Assembly: GCF_963931295.1 (NCBI RefSeq)
Contig: NZ_OZ007001.1
Coordinates: forward strand, 806,001-870,000
DNA: 64,000 nucleotides
Direction of reading: 5' to 3'
Source of the DNA: an uncultured Mailhella sp.
Lineage (GTDB): Bacteria; Desulfobacterota; Desulfovibrionia; Desulfovibrionales; Desulfovibrionaceae
Part shown: piece after piece, positions 17,492-27,057 of the stretch
Layout of the letters: each line of letters opens with the position of its first letter
How positions within the stretch are numbered: position 1 is the first letter of the stretch
Notes under the pieces: model-generated
The model's input: the letters and a program-made list of their open reading frames with translations, nothing else
Databases searched by the model: none
Told to the model about the DNA's origin: nothing
Position numbers and translations under genes: made by a program

Positions 17492-18400
17492 CTAGATTTC
17501 GTAGTCCACGCTGTCCGGATCCTCGCCGCGGGCCTCGGCAAGCCGGGCCTGACGGGCGGCTTCCTGCTTGCGTTCGCGGGTCCCCAGCGGAATGCGGGCG
17601 TCCCAGTCGGCGCTGCGTTCCTGCATGCGCGTGAACACAAGAAACGCGGTGTGCGCGCTCATGCGGTCGGCGGGGCGCAGACGTCCGGGCACGACCTTCC
17701 ACGGACGCACCAGAATTTCACACACTTCGGTTTCTTCAAAGGGTTCGATTTCCAGCGCCTTGATGAGTTCCGCCACCTGCTCAATGGTGGGCAGCAAAAA
17801 GGCGATGGGCGCGCCGGGCACAAGAGCCTCGCGCGCGGCGTCGAGGTATTCCCACGGGGTGCGCACGTCGAGAAAGAGCGCGTCGCCCTTCTGACCGTTC
17901 AGCACGTCGGGATCGTTCACGCCGAAGCCGTCGGCAATGTCGCGCAGGTGGAAGGTGACGTTGTCGCCCACGCCCGCCCATACCAGATTGCGCTTGGCGA
18001 GCTTGTGGAATTCCTCGCGCGCCTCGAAGCTGTGAACGTGGCCGTTGGGGCCGGAAAACCACGACAGCGCCAGCGTGAAGCCTCCCGAACCGGAACCGGC
18101 CTCGAGAATGGTGCGGCCGTTGCCTACGCCGAGCTTGAAGCAGATGAGTCCCATGTCCTTGGGATACATGATCTGCGTCTGCCGCTTGATGCCCATGACC
18201 AGGTCGTAGAGCTGCGGCTTTTCAAGGCGGAAGGGAACGCCCATGGCCGTGCGCACTTCCATGCCGAATTCGGAGGCCGCCAGGTCGGCCGCGCGCATGA
18301 CGCCGTCCTGCGTGTGCAGGTCGTGCCCTTCCTCGATGCGGTAGATGTGACGCTTGCCGCGGGGAGAAGCCAGAATGACGAGATCGCCGTACTGAGGCAT
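17492..18400 (-). CDS. trmI: tRNA (adenine(58)-N1)-methyltransferase TrmI
   Basis: 302 residues. A Rossmann methyltransferase that makes m1A58 in the T loop of tRNA. SAM motif I reads EAGSGSGGFT; an N-terminal beta domain (GDLVILASPRGKRHIYRIEE) and GIKRQTQIMYPKD are typical TrmI. A D-V pair in LFLDVRTPWEYL is motif IV. The last 40 residues are charged and variable. The ATG at 18400 lies 11 bp after the stop of the hypothetical gene, so it is likely in one unit with that gene and the helicase. Confidence 0.92.
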   Translation of the reverse strand: MPQYGDLVILASPRGKRHIYRIEEGHDLHTQDGVMRAADLAASEFGMEVRTAMGVPFRLEKPQLYDLVMGIKRQTQIMYPKDMGLICFKLGVGNGRTILEAGSGSGGFTLALSWFSGPNGHVHSFEAREEFHKLAKRNLVWAGVGDNVTFHLRDIADGFGVNDPDVLNGQKGDALFLDVRTPWEYLDAAREALVPGAPIAFLLPTIEQVAELIKALEIEPFEETEVCEILVRPWKVVPGRLRPADRMSAHTAFLVFTRMQERSADWDARIPLGTRERKQEAARQARLAEARGEDPDSVDYEI

Positions 18401-18411
18401 AATGTTTCCTG

Positions 18412-18882
18412 TTACATGAGGTTGTTTAAAAAATAATCGTACATGCGCCGCAGAAAGAGCGCCATGCCCACGAGCCCCGCCTGATCGGGCTCCCGGCCCG
18501 CGCGGCGGAACATGTCCCGCGCGGTGGGGGTGAAGTCCTCCCTGCCCTGCCCGGGCAGAAAGCGGGCAACGTCGCGCACGAGCACCATGAAGGCGTCGGC
18601 GTCCTTCACCCGGGGCCAGAACTCGGCGAGACCGCGTTCATAGGCCTCATCGCAGCTGTCGGGCGCGGCTCTTTTCAGGGCCAGACGCCAAATGCCCAGG
18701 CACAGCGCCGTGAACACGGGCCGCATGGCCTTCCTTGCGGAAAAGGCGAAGCGGCCCGTGCCGAGAATGTTGAGAAAGGCGGCAAAATCCGCATCGGCAA
18801 GCAGCGCCTCAAAGGTGTTCACCAGCGCTTCGGGCGTGGCCCTGCCCGCCTGCGGATCTACCACCGTGCCAGGTATGCGCAC
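18412..18882 (-). CDS. conserved hypothetical protein between the helicase and trmI genes
   Basis: 156 residues, mostly helical and soluble; no motif recognised. The start is GTG at 18880-18882, and the GGAG upstream lies in the helicase end; the spacing to the helicase stop is six bases, which implies coupling. The RNA helicase before it and the tRNA methyltransferase after it hint at RNA metabolism, but that is context only. I do not recognise a family. Confidence 0.75.
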   Translation of the reverse strand: MRIPGTVVDPQAGRATPEALVNTFEALLADADFAAFLNILGTGRFAFSARKAMRPVFTALCLGIWRLALKRAAPDSCDEAYERGLAEFWPRVKDADAFMVLVRDVARFLPGQGREDFTPTARDMFRRAGREPDQAGLVGMALFLRRMYDYFLNNLM

Positions 18883-18888
18883 GGCTCT

Positions 18889-20637
18889 CTACTCCGTATC
18901 GCCCGCCTGCGAAGAAGGTTCGGCACTCTGTTCGCCCTGCTGCGCGCCCTCTTCCGAGCCGCGGCGGCGGGAACGGCGGCGGGGGCGACGTCTGCGGCCT
19001 TCGCCTTCCGGCGCGGAAGCGGTTTCGACGCCTTCTGCCGGAGCCTTGTCCTCAGAAACGGCAGTCTGCTCCGCAGAAGCGGAAGTCTGTTCCGCGGCGG
19101 GAGCGTCGGCAGCATTCGAGTCGCCGGACTTTCTGCGTCTGCGACGGCGCGAACGGGACTTTTCCCCCTCTTCAGACGCCTCTTCGGCCTTGTCCCTGCC
19201 GCGGTTTCTGCGGGAGGAACGGCGATCGTTCTCGCGCTCGGCGCGGGGTCTCGGCAGAGTCTGTTCCATGCCGAGGCTGCGCTGATAATCGGCGTCCATG
19301 AGCAGGGCCAGAAGCAGCAGCTGATCTTCGTCGTCGCTCTGCGCCATTTCCTTCACCAGGGAAAGATAACGGCGGGCGCGTTCCAGCTGGAGTCCGGTGC
19401 AGGCTCTGCGGCGCGCGTCGAGCAGCGCGGTTTCCCGGCGTCCGGCGGCGACGGCCACTTCTTCGTCCGTGGGATTGGCCAGAGGCTCCATGTCGATGCG
19501 GTAGAACGACGCGATGCGCTGAAGCTCCATCTTTTCCATGATGTCCACAAGGGAGATCACCGTGCCGGCGGCTCCGGCGCGGCCCGTGCGGCCCGCGCGG
19601 TGAATGTAGGACTCGCGGTCTTCCGGCGGCTCGTAGAGGAACACGTGGGAGAGCGCGGGAATGTCGATGCCGCGGGCGGCCACGTCGGTGGCCACGAGCA
19701 GACGCACCTTGCCCTCGCGCAGGCGTTCGAGCACTTCCTCGCGCCTGTTCTGGGAAAGATCGGCGGAGAGCTCGTCGGCGTTGTAGCCGAAGCCCTTGAG
19801 CACGGCGGTCACATAATGCACGTTGGACTTCGTGTTGCAGAAAATGATGGCCGAGGTGGGATTCTCGGTTTCCATGAGGCGCACCAGGGTGCGGTCCTTG
19901 TCCATGCGGCCGCACTCCACGTAGCGATGCTGAATGGCGGCCACATGCACCTGTCCCTGCGAGAGGCTGAGCATCTGCGGATCGCGCAGGAATTCTCCGG
20001 CGAGATTCAAGACGTGCTGGGGATAGGTGGCGGAAAAAAGCGTGGACAAAATGGCGTGCGAAGGCAGATAGCGCTGAATCTCCTTCATGTCGGGGTAGAA
20101 CCCGATGGAGAGCATGCGATCCGCTTCGTCGAAGATGAGAGCGCGCAGAGCGTCCAGCGAAAGGGTGCGGCGCAGAAGATGATCGAGCACGCGGCCGGGC
20201 GTGCCCACAATGACCTGAACGCCGGTGCGCAGGGCCTCGAGCTGACGGACGTAGCCCACGCCGCCGTAGAGCGCGGCGACGGAAAGACCCGCGTCTTCAA
20301 AAAGGGTGCGGGCCTCGTGTTCCACCTGACTGGCCAGTTCGCGCGTGGGCGCGAGAATGAGGGCCTGCGGCTTTTTCTCTTCGGGATCAAGCAGGGAAAT
20401 GAGCGGCAGAAGATAGGCGCCCGTTTTGCCGCTGCCCGTGCGGGACTGCACCATGAGGTCGCGTCCGGCCATGAGATAGGGCAGCGCATGCGCCTGCACG
20501 GGCATGAGGCGCGTCCAGCCTGCGCGGGCGCAGGCGCGCTGCATGGCTTCGGGCAGCTCTTCCAGCGCGCAGGGCGGCAGGGAATGTTCGGGAGCGGTTA
20601 TGTGAAGCTCCTCGTCGTTGGCTATGGTATCCGACAT
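18889..20637 (-). CDS. DEAD-box ATP-dependent RNA helicase with charged C-terminal tail
   Basis: 582 residues. The core (about 25-400) has all helicase motifs: Q-motif region MPVQAHALP, motif I SRTGSGKT, PTRELA, TPGR, DEAD in IFDEADRML, SAT, and HRAGRTGRAG. It should unwind RNA duplexes using ATP, in ribosome assembly or mRNA turnover. The last ~125 residues are low-complexity Arg/Glu/Ala with runs such as SRSRRRRRRK, probably a disordered RNA-binding tail. The ATG at 20637 has CAGGA upstream, and the longer frame into the spacer lacks support. It heads the helicase-hypothetical-trmI unit. DeaD, RhlE or DbpA type cannot be decided by eye. Confidence 0.93.
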   Translation of the reverse strand: MSDTIANDEELHITAPEHSLPPCALEELPEAMQRACARAGWTRLMPVQAHALPYLMAGRDLMVQSRTGSGKTGAYLLPLISLLDPEEKKPQALILAPTRELASQVEHEARTLFEDAGLSVAALYGGVGYVRQLEALRTGVQVIVGTPGRVLDHLLRRTLSLDALRALIFDEADRMLSIGFYPDMKEIQRYLPSHAILSTLFSATYPQHVLNLAGEFLRDPQMLSLSQGQVHVAAIQHRYVECGRMDKDRTLVRLMETENPTSAIIFCNTKSNVHYVTAVLKGFGYNADELSADLSQNRREEVLERLREGKVRLLVATDVAARGIDIPALSHVFLYEPPEDRESYIHRAGRTGRAGAAGTVISLVDIMEKMELQRIASFYRIDMEPLANPTDEEVAVAAGRRETALLDARRRACTGLQLERARRYLSLVKEMAQSDDEDQLLLLALLMDADYQRSLGMEQTLPRPRAERENDRRSSRRNRGRDKAEEASEEGEKSRSRRRRRRKSGDSNAADAPAAEQTSASAEQTAVSEDKAPAEGVETASAPEGEGRRRRPRRRSRRRGSEEGAQQGEQSAEPSSQAGDTE

Positions 20638-21302
20638 TTGCGAATCCTGATAAAAGAATAAAATGATATGACTGTCTTGAGAAAACGGAACATCATAGCC
20701 GATTCTGCTCCGGTTGCCAAGAGCGGCCACGCTCCCCCGGATGCGGCGCTGTTCCCGGGCGTTGCGGCGCAAAAGCCCCCGTGGATTTACCGAAACGACC
20801 TGCCCCCAGACGGCATTCATGGTGCGGAAGGCACCTGCGAAGCGCATGGCTTGCGGGCGAAAGTCATCCAACCCGCGGCGCGGGAGCCTCGACGGCGCGT
20901 CCCGCAGCGTTCACCGTGCAGAGTTTCGTGCAGCGACGCCCCGAAGCAGCGGACGATTGCCGGGCTGACAGCGCGAAATTCCTCCGTGACGCTTCGCCGT
21001 GACCGGGCGACTGCCGGAATACCCATGGCCATTCCGCCCGGACGCTTCGGGAGCGCTTCAATGATGACCAGCAAATATGGTTCCCGCGCGCAGGGGCAGC
21101 CGGACACGGCACGAGAGGCGACGGCTTCTGTCCGATCCGGAAAAGGCAGGCTCGACGACGCCCCGCATCCCGCAGGGCGCAGAAAAGCCCGGTCGCCAGC
21201 GACGCCGGGCCTTTCAAACATGCCTCCGCCTTGCGGACGGCAAAAATGCGCGCTGCCGCGCCCGCGGCAGCAAAGCGACGGCAGGCCTTCGCCTGCGCCG
21301 CG
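20638..21302. other. spacer upstream of the helicase gene
   Basis: No supported gene. It contains the terminator at 21183-21214 for the converging-side lipoprotein gene; otherwise no structure recognised. Confidence 0.55.
21183..21214 (-). terminator. terminator after the cpoB-like gene
   Basis: AAAGCCCGG pairs with CCGGGCCTTT (one bulge), with an inner TCGC/GCGA stem. On the minus strand the stem is followed by a short T run. Confidence 0.6.
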
Positions 21303-22157
21303 CTACAGCTTGTTCTGCGAGATGACCTGCTTGGCGCGGGTGGCCTCGGGAGCCTTGGGGAACTTGCGCACGAGTTCGTTCAGGCGCTGCTTGGCCGCGG
21401 CCTTCTTGTTGAGCTGCAGGAAGGACATGCCCTGCTTCAGATAGGAAGCCGGAGCCTTCACGCTGTTGGGATAGCCGGAAATCACGTTTTCATAGGCCAG
21501 GGCGGCCTCGGCGTAGTTCTTCAGCTGATACTGACTTTCGCCCTGCCAGAACCAGGCGTTGGAAACCAGCTTGTTCTTGGGGTAGGTTTTGGTGAAGTCG
21601 CTGAAGGAACGCAGCGCCGCCTGATAATTGCGGGAGTTGAACGACTTCATGCCGTTGTCGTACAGTGCCTGCGCCATGTCCACATTCTGCTGCTGCGGAG
21701 CGGCGGGAGCGGCCTGCGCCACGGGGGCAGCCGGGGCGGCGGCAGGAGCCGCCTGCATGCCGGGAACCATGCCGGGCGTCGCGCCGTCGGCTCCGGGAAC
21801 ACCGGGCTGCGCGTTGGGATCGCCGCCGAGCTGCAGATCCAGCGCCATCTGGCTTTCCAGAAGGTGCAGGGCGCGATCATGCGCGGCGAGGGTGTCGGCC
21901 ATCTTCTGCGCGCCGCCGGCGCGCTGCAGGGCGTAGTTGAGCGTATCGATCTGACCGCGCAGTTCCGAGACTTCCTGACGCAGTTCCATGAGCTGCGACC
22001 AGCTGTCGGCCTGATTGGTCTGACTGCTGCTCACCTGACGGTTGATCTGATTGACCTGGGCCTGAAGGGCGTTATGCTCGCTGCTCGTCACGCACGCCGT
22101 CAGCATCAGAGGCAGGGACAACAGGGCAAGATTGCGGCCCCATTTCATAAGTTCCAT
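21303..22157 (-). CDS. YbgF/CpoB-like tetratricopeptide lipoprotein
   Basis: 284 residues. The N terminus has a short basic stretch, a hydrophobic core and the lipobox LTAC near residue 22, so it is a lipoprotein. A coiled coil follows (about 25-90, Gln/Leu-rich), then an Ala/Pro/Gly-rich linker and three C-terminal TPR units (about 165-284: ALYDNGMKSFNSRNYQAALR, WFWQGESQYQLKNY, YLKQGMSFLQLNKKAAA). This is the CpoB layout, which coordinates peptidoglycan synthesis with outer-membrane constriction. No tol or pal gene is near. ATG at 22157 with AGGAGA upstream; an alternative ATG is three codons later. Confidence 0.88.
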   Translation of the reverse strand: MELMKWGRNLALLSLPLMLTACVTSSEHNALQAQVNQINRQVSSSQTNQADSWSQLMELRQEVSELRGQIDTLNYALQRAGGAQKMADTLAAHDRALHLLESQMALDLQLGGDPNAQPGVPGADGATPGMVPGMQAAPAAAPAAPVAQAAPAAPQQQNVDMAQALYDNGMKSFNSRNYQAALRSFSDFTKTYPKNKLVSNAWFWQGESQYQLKNYAEAALAYENVISGYPNSVKAPASYLKQGMSFLQLNKKAAAKQRLNELVRKFPKAPEATRAKQVISQNKL

Positions 22158-22295
22158 GACCTTTTCTCCTGATTCATGAGGACGCGGGCCAGGCCCGCCC
22201 CCGTTGCATACGAACTCCGCCGGCAAATGACGCTCCTGCACGCCGCGTCCTGACGACGCCGCCGGTCGGGGCCCTGTCTTACTATTGTCAAATAT

Positions 22296-22901
22296 TCACG
22301 GCTTCCGAACGTCGTCGGGGCAGCCGAAGGACCAGTCGTCGCCCGCTCTCACGGCTCCCGAAGGACGCGGACGCGCATCCGCTTTCTCTGCCGCCTTCGC
22401 CGCAGCGTCCGCCACAGGCGCTTCGGCAGAAGCTTCGGCAGTGTTTGCGGCGTCCGCGGTCAACGCTTCGCTCTTTGCCGTCGCTTCGCCCCCTGCGGCC
22501 TCAGCGCGCTCAATGGCGGCTTCTCCGGCAGGCGCAAGAGCTCCGGAGCCCGCAGCACCCGCAAGGGCCGCGCTTTCTCCCGCCGCCCCGGCAGATTCCG
22601 CCAATGTCCCGCTCAGCGCCGCCGAGTCTTCGGCCTTCGCCTTTTCCCCGGCCGCCCGGGCCCGCTCCGCCTCCATTCTGGCGCGGATGTCCACCTTTTC
22701 CTTGCTGGCGCGCTTTCTGCCCACAAAATAGTAGGCCACGCCCGCAAGGCAGGGCACGAATACGCAGGCCATCATCCAGCGGTACTTTTCCTTCGTGGTG
22801 GGAAAGTCGTGGTACATGGCGTGCTTGAGCGCCCACATGTTCGGCAGCGCAGGAACGATGAGCATGAGCAGCTGCTCGCTGCTGAGGTCTGAAATGAGCA
22901 C
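22296..22901 (-). CDS. PLDc_N-domain membrane protein with long alanine-rich tail
   Basis: 201 residues. Residues 1-60 carry two membrane helices and the WMMACVFVPCLAGVAYYFVG pattern of the phospholipase D-nuclease N-terminal (PLDc_N) domain; no HKD catalytic motif follows, so it is not an enzyme by itself. Residues 70-190 are Ala/Glu-rich and low complexity, probably disordered. The start is GTG at 22899-22901, three bases after the lspA stop (22904), so it is coupled to lspA. The function is unknown; linkage to lspA suggests an envelope role. Confidence 0.8.
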   Translation of the reverse strand: MLISDLSSEQLLMLIVPALPNMWALKHAMYHDFPTTKEKYRWMMACVFVPCLAGVAYYFVGRKRASKEKVDIRARMEAERARAAGEKAKAEDSAALSGTLAESAGAAGESAALAGAAGSGALAPAGEAAIERAEAAGGEATAKSEALTADAANTAEASAEAPVADAAAKAAEKADARPRPSGAVRAGDDWSFGCPDDVRKP

Positions 22902-22903
22902 GG

Positions 22904-23404
22904 CTATTTTCCCCCGTCGTCTTCGCGCCCCTGCCGGAACAGCACCACGCCGGCAAGCAGCACGCCGAGGCAGATGGCGATGTCCGCCACGTTGAAGGCG
23001 GGCCAGTGCCATTCTCCCCAGTACACGTCCAGAAAGTCGGTCACGGCTCGGCATCTCACCCTGTCGATGAGATTGCCCGCAGCGCCGCCGAGAATGCTCC
23101 CCAGCCCGAAGAACAGCGTGCGGCTGTAGGCGGACGTGCGCGCAATATGCACGATGACGACCGTCACGAGCAACGCCGCTCCCAGAAAGAGCCAGAACTG
23201 CCAGCTCGTTTCCTCGCTGTTCAGAAAGCCGAAGGCCGCGCCGCGGTTGAGCACGTGGACGATGTTGAAGCATCCGTCAATGACGGAAAAACCCTGTCCC
23301 ACGGCAAGGCCTGCCGTTATGGCCGCCTTGGTGAGCTGGTCCAGCACAAGCCAGACCAGCGCCACCGAAAAGACGACGATATGGCGGTTCACCGCCCCTT
23401 TCAC
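22904..23404 (-). CDS. lspA: lipoprotein signal peptidase (signal peptidase II)
   Basis: 166 residues with four membrane helices. This aspartyl protease removes signal peptides from prolipoproteins. The conserved boxes are present: [26 protein letters not shown] (first catalytic Asp) and the second Asp in [11 protein letters not shown]. The GTG start overlaps the ileS stop by four bases (GTGA), the common ileS-lspA arrangement. It is followed without a gap by the PLDc_N gene. The cpoB-like lipoprotein further downstream would be one of its substrates. Confidence 0.96.
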   Translation of the reverse strand: MKGAVNRHIVVFSVALVWLVLDQLTKAAITAGLAVGQGFSVIDGCFNIVHVLNRGAAFGFLNSEETSWQFWLFLGAALLVTVVIVHIARTSAYSRTLFFGLGSILGGAAGNLIDRVRCRAVTDFLDVYWGEWHWPAFNVADIAICLGVLLAGVVLFRQGREDDGGK

Positions 23405-26265
23405 TCTTTGGCTCCGGCTTCTCTGGCCTCAAGTTCCTTCATGACCGCAGCGCAGCGCGGGCACAGCGTGGGATGTTCAGGATCGGAACCGAGTTCCTCG
23501 GAGTACATCCAGCAGCGTTCGCACTTCTCGCCGCCGGCCTTCTTCACGCGCACGGCAAGACCGGGGCACTCGTCGAGCTGCGCGGCGGCCAGGGCGTCCA
23601 CGGGAGCGTCCTTGAAGGGAGCCACGTCCAGCTGCGACACGATGCACACCGAACGCATGTCGGCGCCGCTGTCGGCAATGGCGGCACGCAGCTTGTCGTC
23701 CACGTACAGGGTGACGTGAGTGTCGAGCGCATGGCCGATCACGCCTTCCTTGCGCAGAGGCTCGATGGCGCGGGTGACGCCGGCGCGGATGTCCATGACC
23801 ATTTCCCACGCGCCGCGCTCGTCGTCGGACAGACGGAACTTCGCCGCGTCCACGGGAGGCATGGCGAACACGGTGACCACGGCTTTGCCTTCGGCGTCCA
23901 CGGGCTTCAGGGCCTCGGGAATGTAGCGGAACGCCTCTTCCGCCGTGAAGCTCATGATGGGCGCCATGTCGCGCAGCATGATGAGCAGCATCTGATACAG
24001 CGCGCTCTGGGCGGAACGACGCTCGGCGCTGTCGGGCAGCGAGGAGTAGAGGCGATCCTTGAGCACGTCGAGGTAGAAGGCCGAAAGCTCGGTGGCGCAC
24101 AGGCCGTGCAGGCCCTGGAACACCTTGTGGAATTCGTATTCCTGATACGCGGTTTCGGCGCTTTCGTGGAAGGCGGCCACCAGGCTCAGGGCGTAGCGGT
24201 CGAGGGGCTTCATGTCCGCGAAGGGCACGAGCGTTTCGGGGGTGAGGTCGTGAATGCTGCCGAGAATGTAGCGGCAGGTGTTGCGGATGCGGCGATAGGC
24301 GTCCACAAGGCGTTTCATGATCTCTTCGGAATAGCGGATGTCTTCGCGGTAGTCCACGGAAGCGACCCACAGACGCAGCAGTTCCGCGCCGTACTTGTCG
24401 ATGACTTCCTGCGGGGCCACCACGTTGCCTATGGACTTGGACATCTTGCGGCCGTTGCCGTCCACCACGTAGCCGTGAGTGAGCACGGCCTTGTAGGGCG
24501 GAATGTCGCGCGTGCCTTCGGCCACCAGCAGGGAGCTGTGGAACCAGCCGCGGTGCTGATCGGAGCCTTCCAGATACAGATCGGCGGGCACGCGGCCTTC
24601 CGGACGCTTTTCCATGACCGCGGCGAAGCTGGTGCCGGAATCGAACCACACGTCGAGGATGTCGTCTTCCTTTTCCCAGTGACGGCCGCCGCAGTGCGGG
24701 CAGACCAGATCCTTGGGCGCGATTTCATCCACGTCGTGCTCGTACCAGTAGTCGCAGCCCGTAGGATGCGTGGCGAAGCGCGAAGCGATGTCGCGCATCC
24801 AGGCAGGATCGTTCCACACCTCGCCGCAGTCCTTGCAGATGAGGGCGAGAATGGGCACGCCCCACATGCGCTGACGCGAAATGCACCAGTCGGGACGCGA
24901 TTCCACCATGTTGTAGATGCGGCCCTGGCCCCAGGAAGGAATCCACTTCACCTTGTTCTTGATGGCGTCGAGGGCCTTGCCGCGCAGATTGTTGGGCTCC
25001 ATGCCGATGAACCACTGCGTGGTGGCGCGGAAAATGACGGGATTCTTGCAGCGCCAGCAGCAGGGATAGGAATGGGTGATGTCCTGACGGGCCAGCAGAT
25101 GACCGAGTTCCTCGACCTTGGCGATGACCGCGGGGTTGGCGTCGAAGACCTGCATGCCGGCGAAGAATTCCACGGAAGGCAGGAAGCGGCCTTCGTCGTC
25201 GAGGGGGGAGTACACGTCGAGGCCGTATTTCATGCCTACTTCGTAGTCCTCGCGGCCGTGACCGGGAGCGGTGTGAACGCAGCCCGTGCCGGCGTCGAGG
25301 GTGACGTGCTCGCCGTTGATGACGAGCGAAGGACGGTCGATGAAGGGATGACGGGCCTCAAGACGATCCAGCTTGTCGCCGGTGGTCTCGCCGATCACGG
25401 TGTAGTCGGTCCAGCCGAAGGTCTTCGCGCAGCCTTCCAGAAGTTCGGACGCGAGAATGTACTGGCTTCCGCCGGTTTCCACCAGGGAATAGCGGAATTC
25501 AGGATGCACGCACACGGCAAGGTTGCTCGGCAGCGTCCAGGGGGTGGTGGTCCAGATCACGATGTAGGCGCGGGACACGTCGGCGTTCGGGAAGACGTCC
25601 TTCAGCCTGGGATCGGGCAGCGGGAAGCGCACGTAGATGGAGGGCGAAGAAAGGTCGCGGTATTCCACTTCGGCTTCGGCGAGGGCGGTCTTGCAGTGGC
25701 AGCACCAGTAGATGGGCTTCTTGCTGCGCACCACGCCGCCGCGTTCCACGAAGGTGGCCAGTTCCGCGGCGGTCACGGCCTCGTAGGCCGGATCCATGGA
25801 CATATAGGGATGTTCCCAGTCGCCCAGCACGCCGAGGCGCTTGAATTCCTTGCGCTGAATATCGAGGAACTTCTGTGCGTACTGGCGGCAGCGCTTGCGG
25901 ATGACGTGCGCGGGCAGATCCTTCTTCTTGTCGCCGAGTTCAAGTTCCACGTTGTGTTCGATGGGCAGACCGTGGCAGTCCCAGCCGGGAATGTAGCCGG
26001 TCTTCCAGCCCATGAGGTTGCGGGACTTGATGATCATGTCCTTGAGGATCTTGTTCAGCGCCGTGCCGAGATGAATGTGGCCGTTGGCGTAGGGCGGGCC
26101 GTCGTGCAGCACGAATTCGCCGCGCGAGCCGGAAGCGTCCTGCATGCGCTGGAACACATTGTTTTCTTCCCAGAACTTCAGCATCTCCGGTTCCTTCTGA
26201 ACCAGATTCGCCTTCATGGGGAAACCGGTGACGGGCAGATTCAGCGTTTTCTTATATTCAGCCAT
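23401..26265 (-). CDS. ileS: isoleucyl-tRNA synthetase
   Basis: 954 residues, full length for the bacterial zinc-containing type. Class I signatures: [17 protein letters not shown] (HIGH) near residue 55 and [10 protein letters not shown] (KMSKS) near residue 615. An editing domain lies between. The C-terminal zinc knuckle is visible as CERCWMYS plus LCPRC. ATG at 26263-26265 with GGAGGAAAAG upstream; the frame extends further but without a better signal. First gene of ileS-lspA-PLDc_N. Confidence 0.97.
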   Translation of the reverse strand: MAEYKKTLNLPVTGFPMKANLVQKEPEMLKFWEENNVFQRMQDASGSRGEFVLHDGPPYANGHIHLGTALNKILKDMIIKSRNLMGWKTGYIPGWDCHGLPIEHNVELELGDKKKDLPAHVIRKRCRQYAQKFLDIQRKEFKRLGVLGDWEHPYMSMDPAYEAVTAAELATFVERGGVVRSKKPIYWCCHCKTALAEAEVEYRDLSSPSIYVRFPLPDPRLKDVFPNADVSRAYIVIWTTTPWTLPSNLAVCVHPEFRYSLVETGGSQYILASELLEGCAKTFGWTDYTVIGETTGDKLDRLEARHPFIDRPSLVINGEHVTLDAGTGCVHTAPGHGREDYEVGMKYGLDVYSPLDDEGRFLPSVEFFAGMQVFDANPAVIAKVEELGHLLARQDITHSYPCCWRCKNPVIFRATTQWFIGMEPNNLRGKALDAIKNKVKWIPSWGQGRIYNMVESRPDWCISRQRMWGVPILALICKDCGEVWNDPAWMRDIASRFATHPTGCDYWYEHDVDEIAPKDLVCPHCGGRHWEKEDDILDVWFDSGTSFAAVMEKRPEGRVPADLYLEGSDQHRGWFHSSLLVAEGTRDIPPYKAVLTHGYVVDGNGRKMSKSIGNVVAPQEVIDKYGAELLRLWVASVDYREDIRYSEEIMKRLVDAYRRIRNTCRYILGSIHDLTPETLVPFADMKPLDRYALSLVAAFHESAETAYQEYEFHKVFQGLHGLCATELSAFYLDVLKDRLYSSLPDSAERRSAQSALYQMLLIMLRDMAPIMSFTAEEAFRYIPEALKPVDAEGKAVVTVFAMPPVDAAKFRLSDDERGAWEMVMDIRAGVTRAIEPLRKEGVIGHALDTHVTLYVDDKLRAAIADSGADMRSVCIVSQLDVAPFKDAPVDALAAAQLDECPGLAVRVKKAGGEKCERCWMYSEELGSDPEHPTLCPRCAAVMKELEAREAGAKE

Positions 26266-26559
26266 GAGGCTTTTCCTCCGGGCGCGGAACGCGCCATGGT
26301 ATTCCTTGCGGGGCACAAGTACAGAGACCGCCCCGAAAGCAGTCAGAAAAAGGTATGTTTTCCCGCGTCGGGCCCAAATGTCAAGCCCAATTTCCCCGCG
26401 CGCCGACCTCCGGCCTGAGAAGGGCGGAAAGCGTCATTTTCACGAAGCCCAGGTTTCCCGCCCGCCGCGTCCGCGCCCCGGAAAATATTATTCCGATTTT
26501 TTGCCGCGCATGGTAACTGCCCTCCGTATCTCAAGAAAAAACGCGCAAGGAGCGACGCC

Positions 26560-27057
26560 ATGCATCTCGGGAAAAAAGGACAGCTTGTTCTGCGTATTCT
26601 GCATCTTGCGGCCGTCTCGTGCTGGTTCGGCAGCGTATTGTGCGTGCTGCTGCTCATGCACGAAGCCCCGCTCTCCGGTTCGGACGACGATCTGTTCGGC
26701 ATGCTCCGTGCCTCGGCCGTCATCAATCAGTACGTTCTCGTGCCCGCGGGCGCGTTCGGCACATTCTTCACGGGGCTGACCTTCTCGCTCTGCACCAGCC
26801 GGGGTTTCGTGAAATATCCCTGGGTGGCCTGCAAGTGGTTCATCGCCGCGAGCCTGCTTGTTGTCGGCACGCTGTTTCTCATTCCGTGGGCCGGGCAGGA
26901 ACTCGACGACGTCTGCCGAAACGGTCTTGCGGCCTACATAAGGCCCGACGTCATGGCCCGGCACGTCCGGCGCGAGCTGTACTGCGCGCTCTACGCCGCC
27001 CTGCTCGGCCTCGCTCTCGCGCTCGCCGTGCTGAAACCGGGAGAACGTCAGGGGTAG
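26560..27057 (+). CDS. small integral membrane protein, four predicted helices
   Basis: 165 residues. Hydrophobic stretches at about residues 10-32, 58-78, 90-112 and 140-158, with a conserved-looking LRILHLAAVSCWFGS start and a mid-helix GTFFTGL. The pattern recalls DUF2269-like and CopD-like membrane proteins, but I cannot place it firmly. ATG with AAGGAG nine bases upstream. It converges on the sulfatase-like gene and their 3' ends overlap by ten bases. No neighbour indicates its role. Confidence 0.8.
   Translation: MHLGKKGQLVLRILHLAAVSCWFGSVLCVLLLMHEAPLSGSDDDLFGMLRASAVINQYVLVPAGAFGTFFTGLTFSLCTSRGFVKYPWVACKWFIAASLLVVGTLFLIPWAGQELDDVCRNGLAAYIRPDVMARHVRRELYCALYAALLGLALALAVLKPGERQG

Noticed and set aside
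26356..26384. Possible ileS promoter with TTGACA at 26379-26384
   Set aside because: The box 17 bases away (AAAACA) fits -10 poorly, so it was not called.
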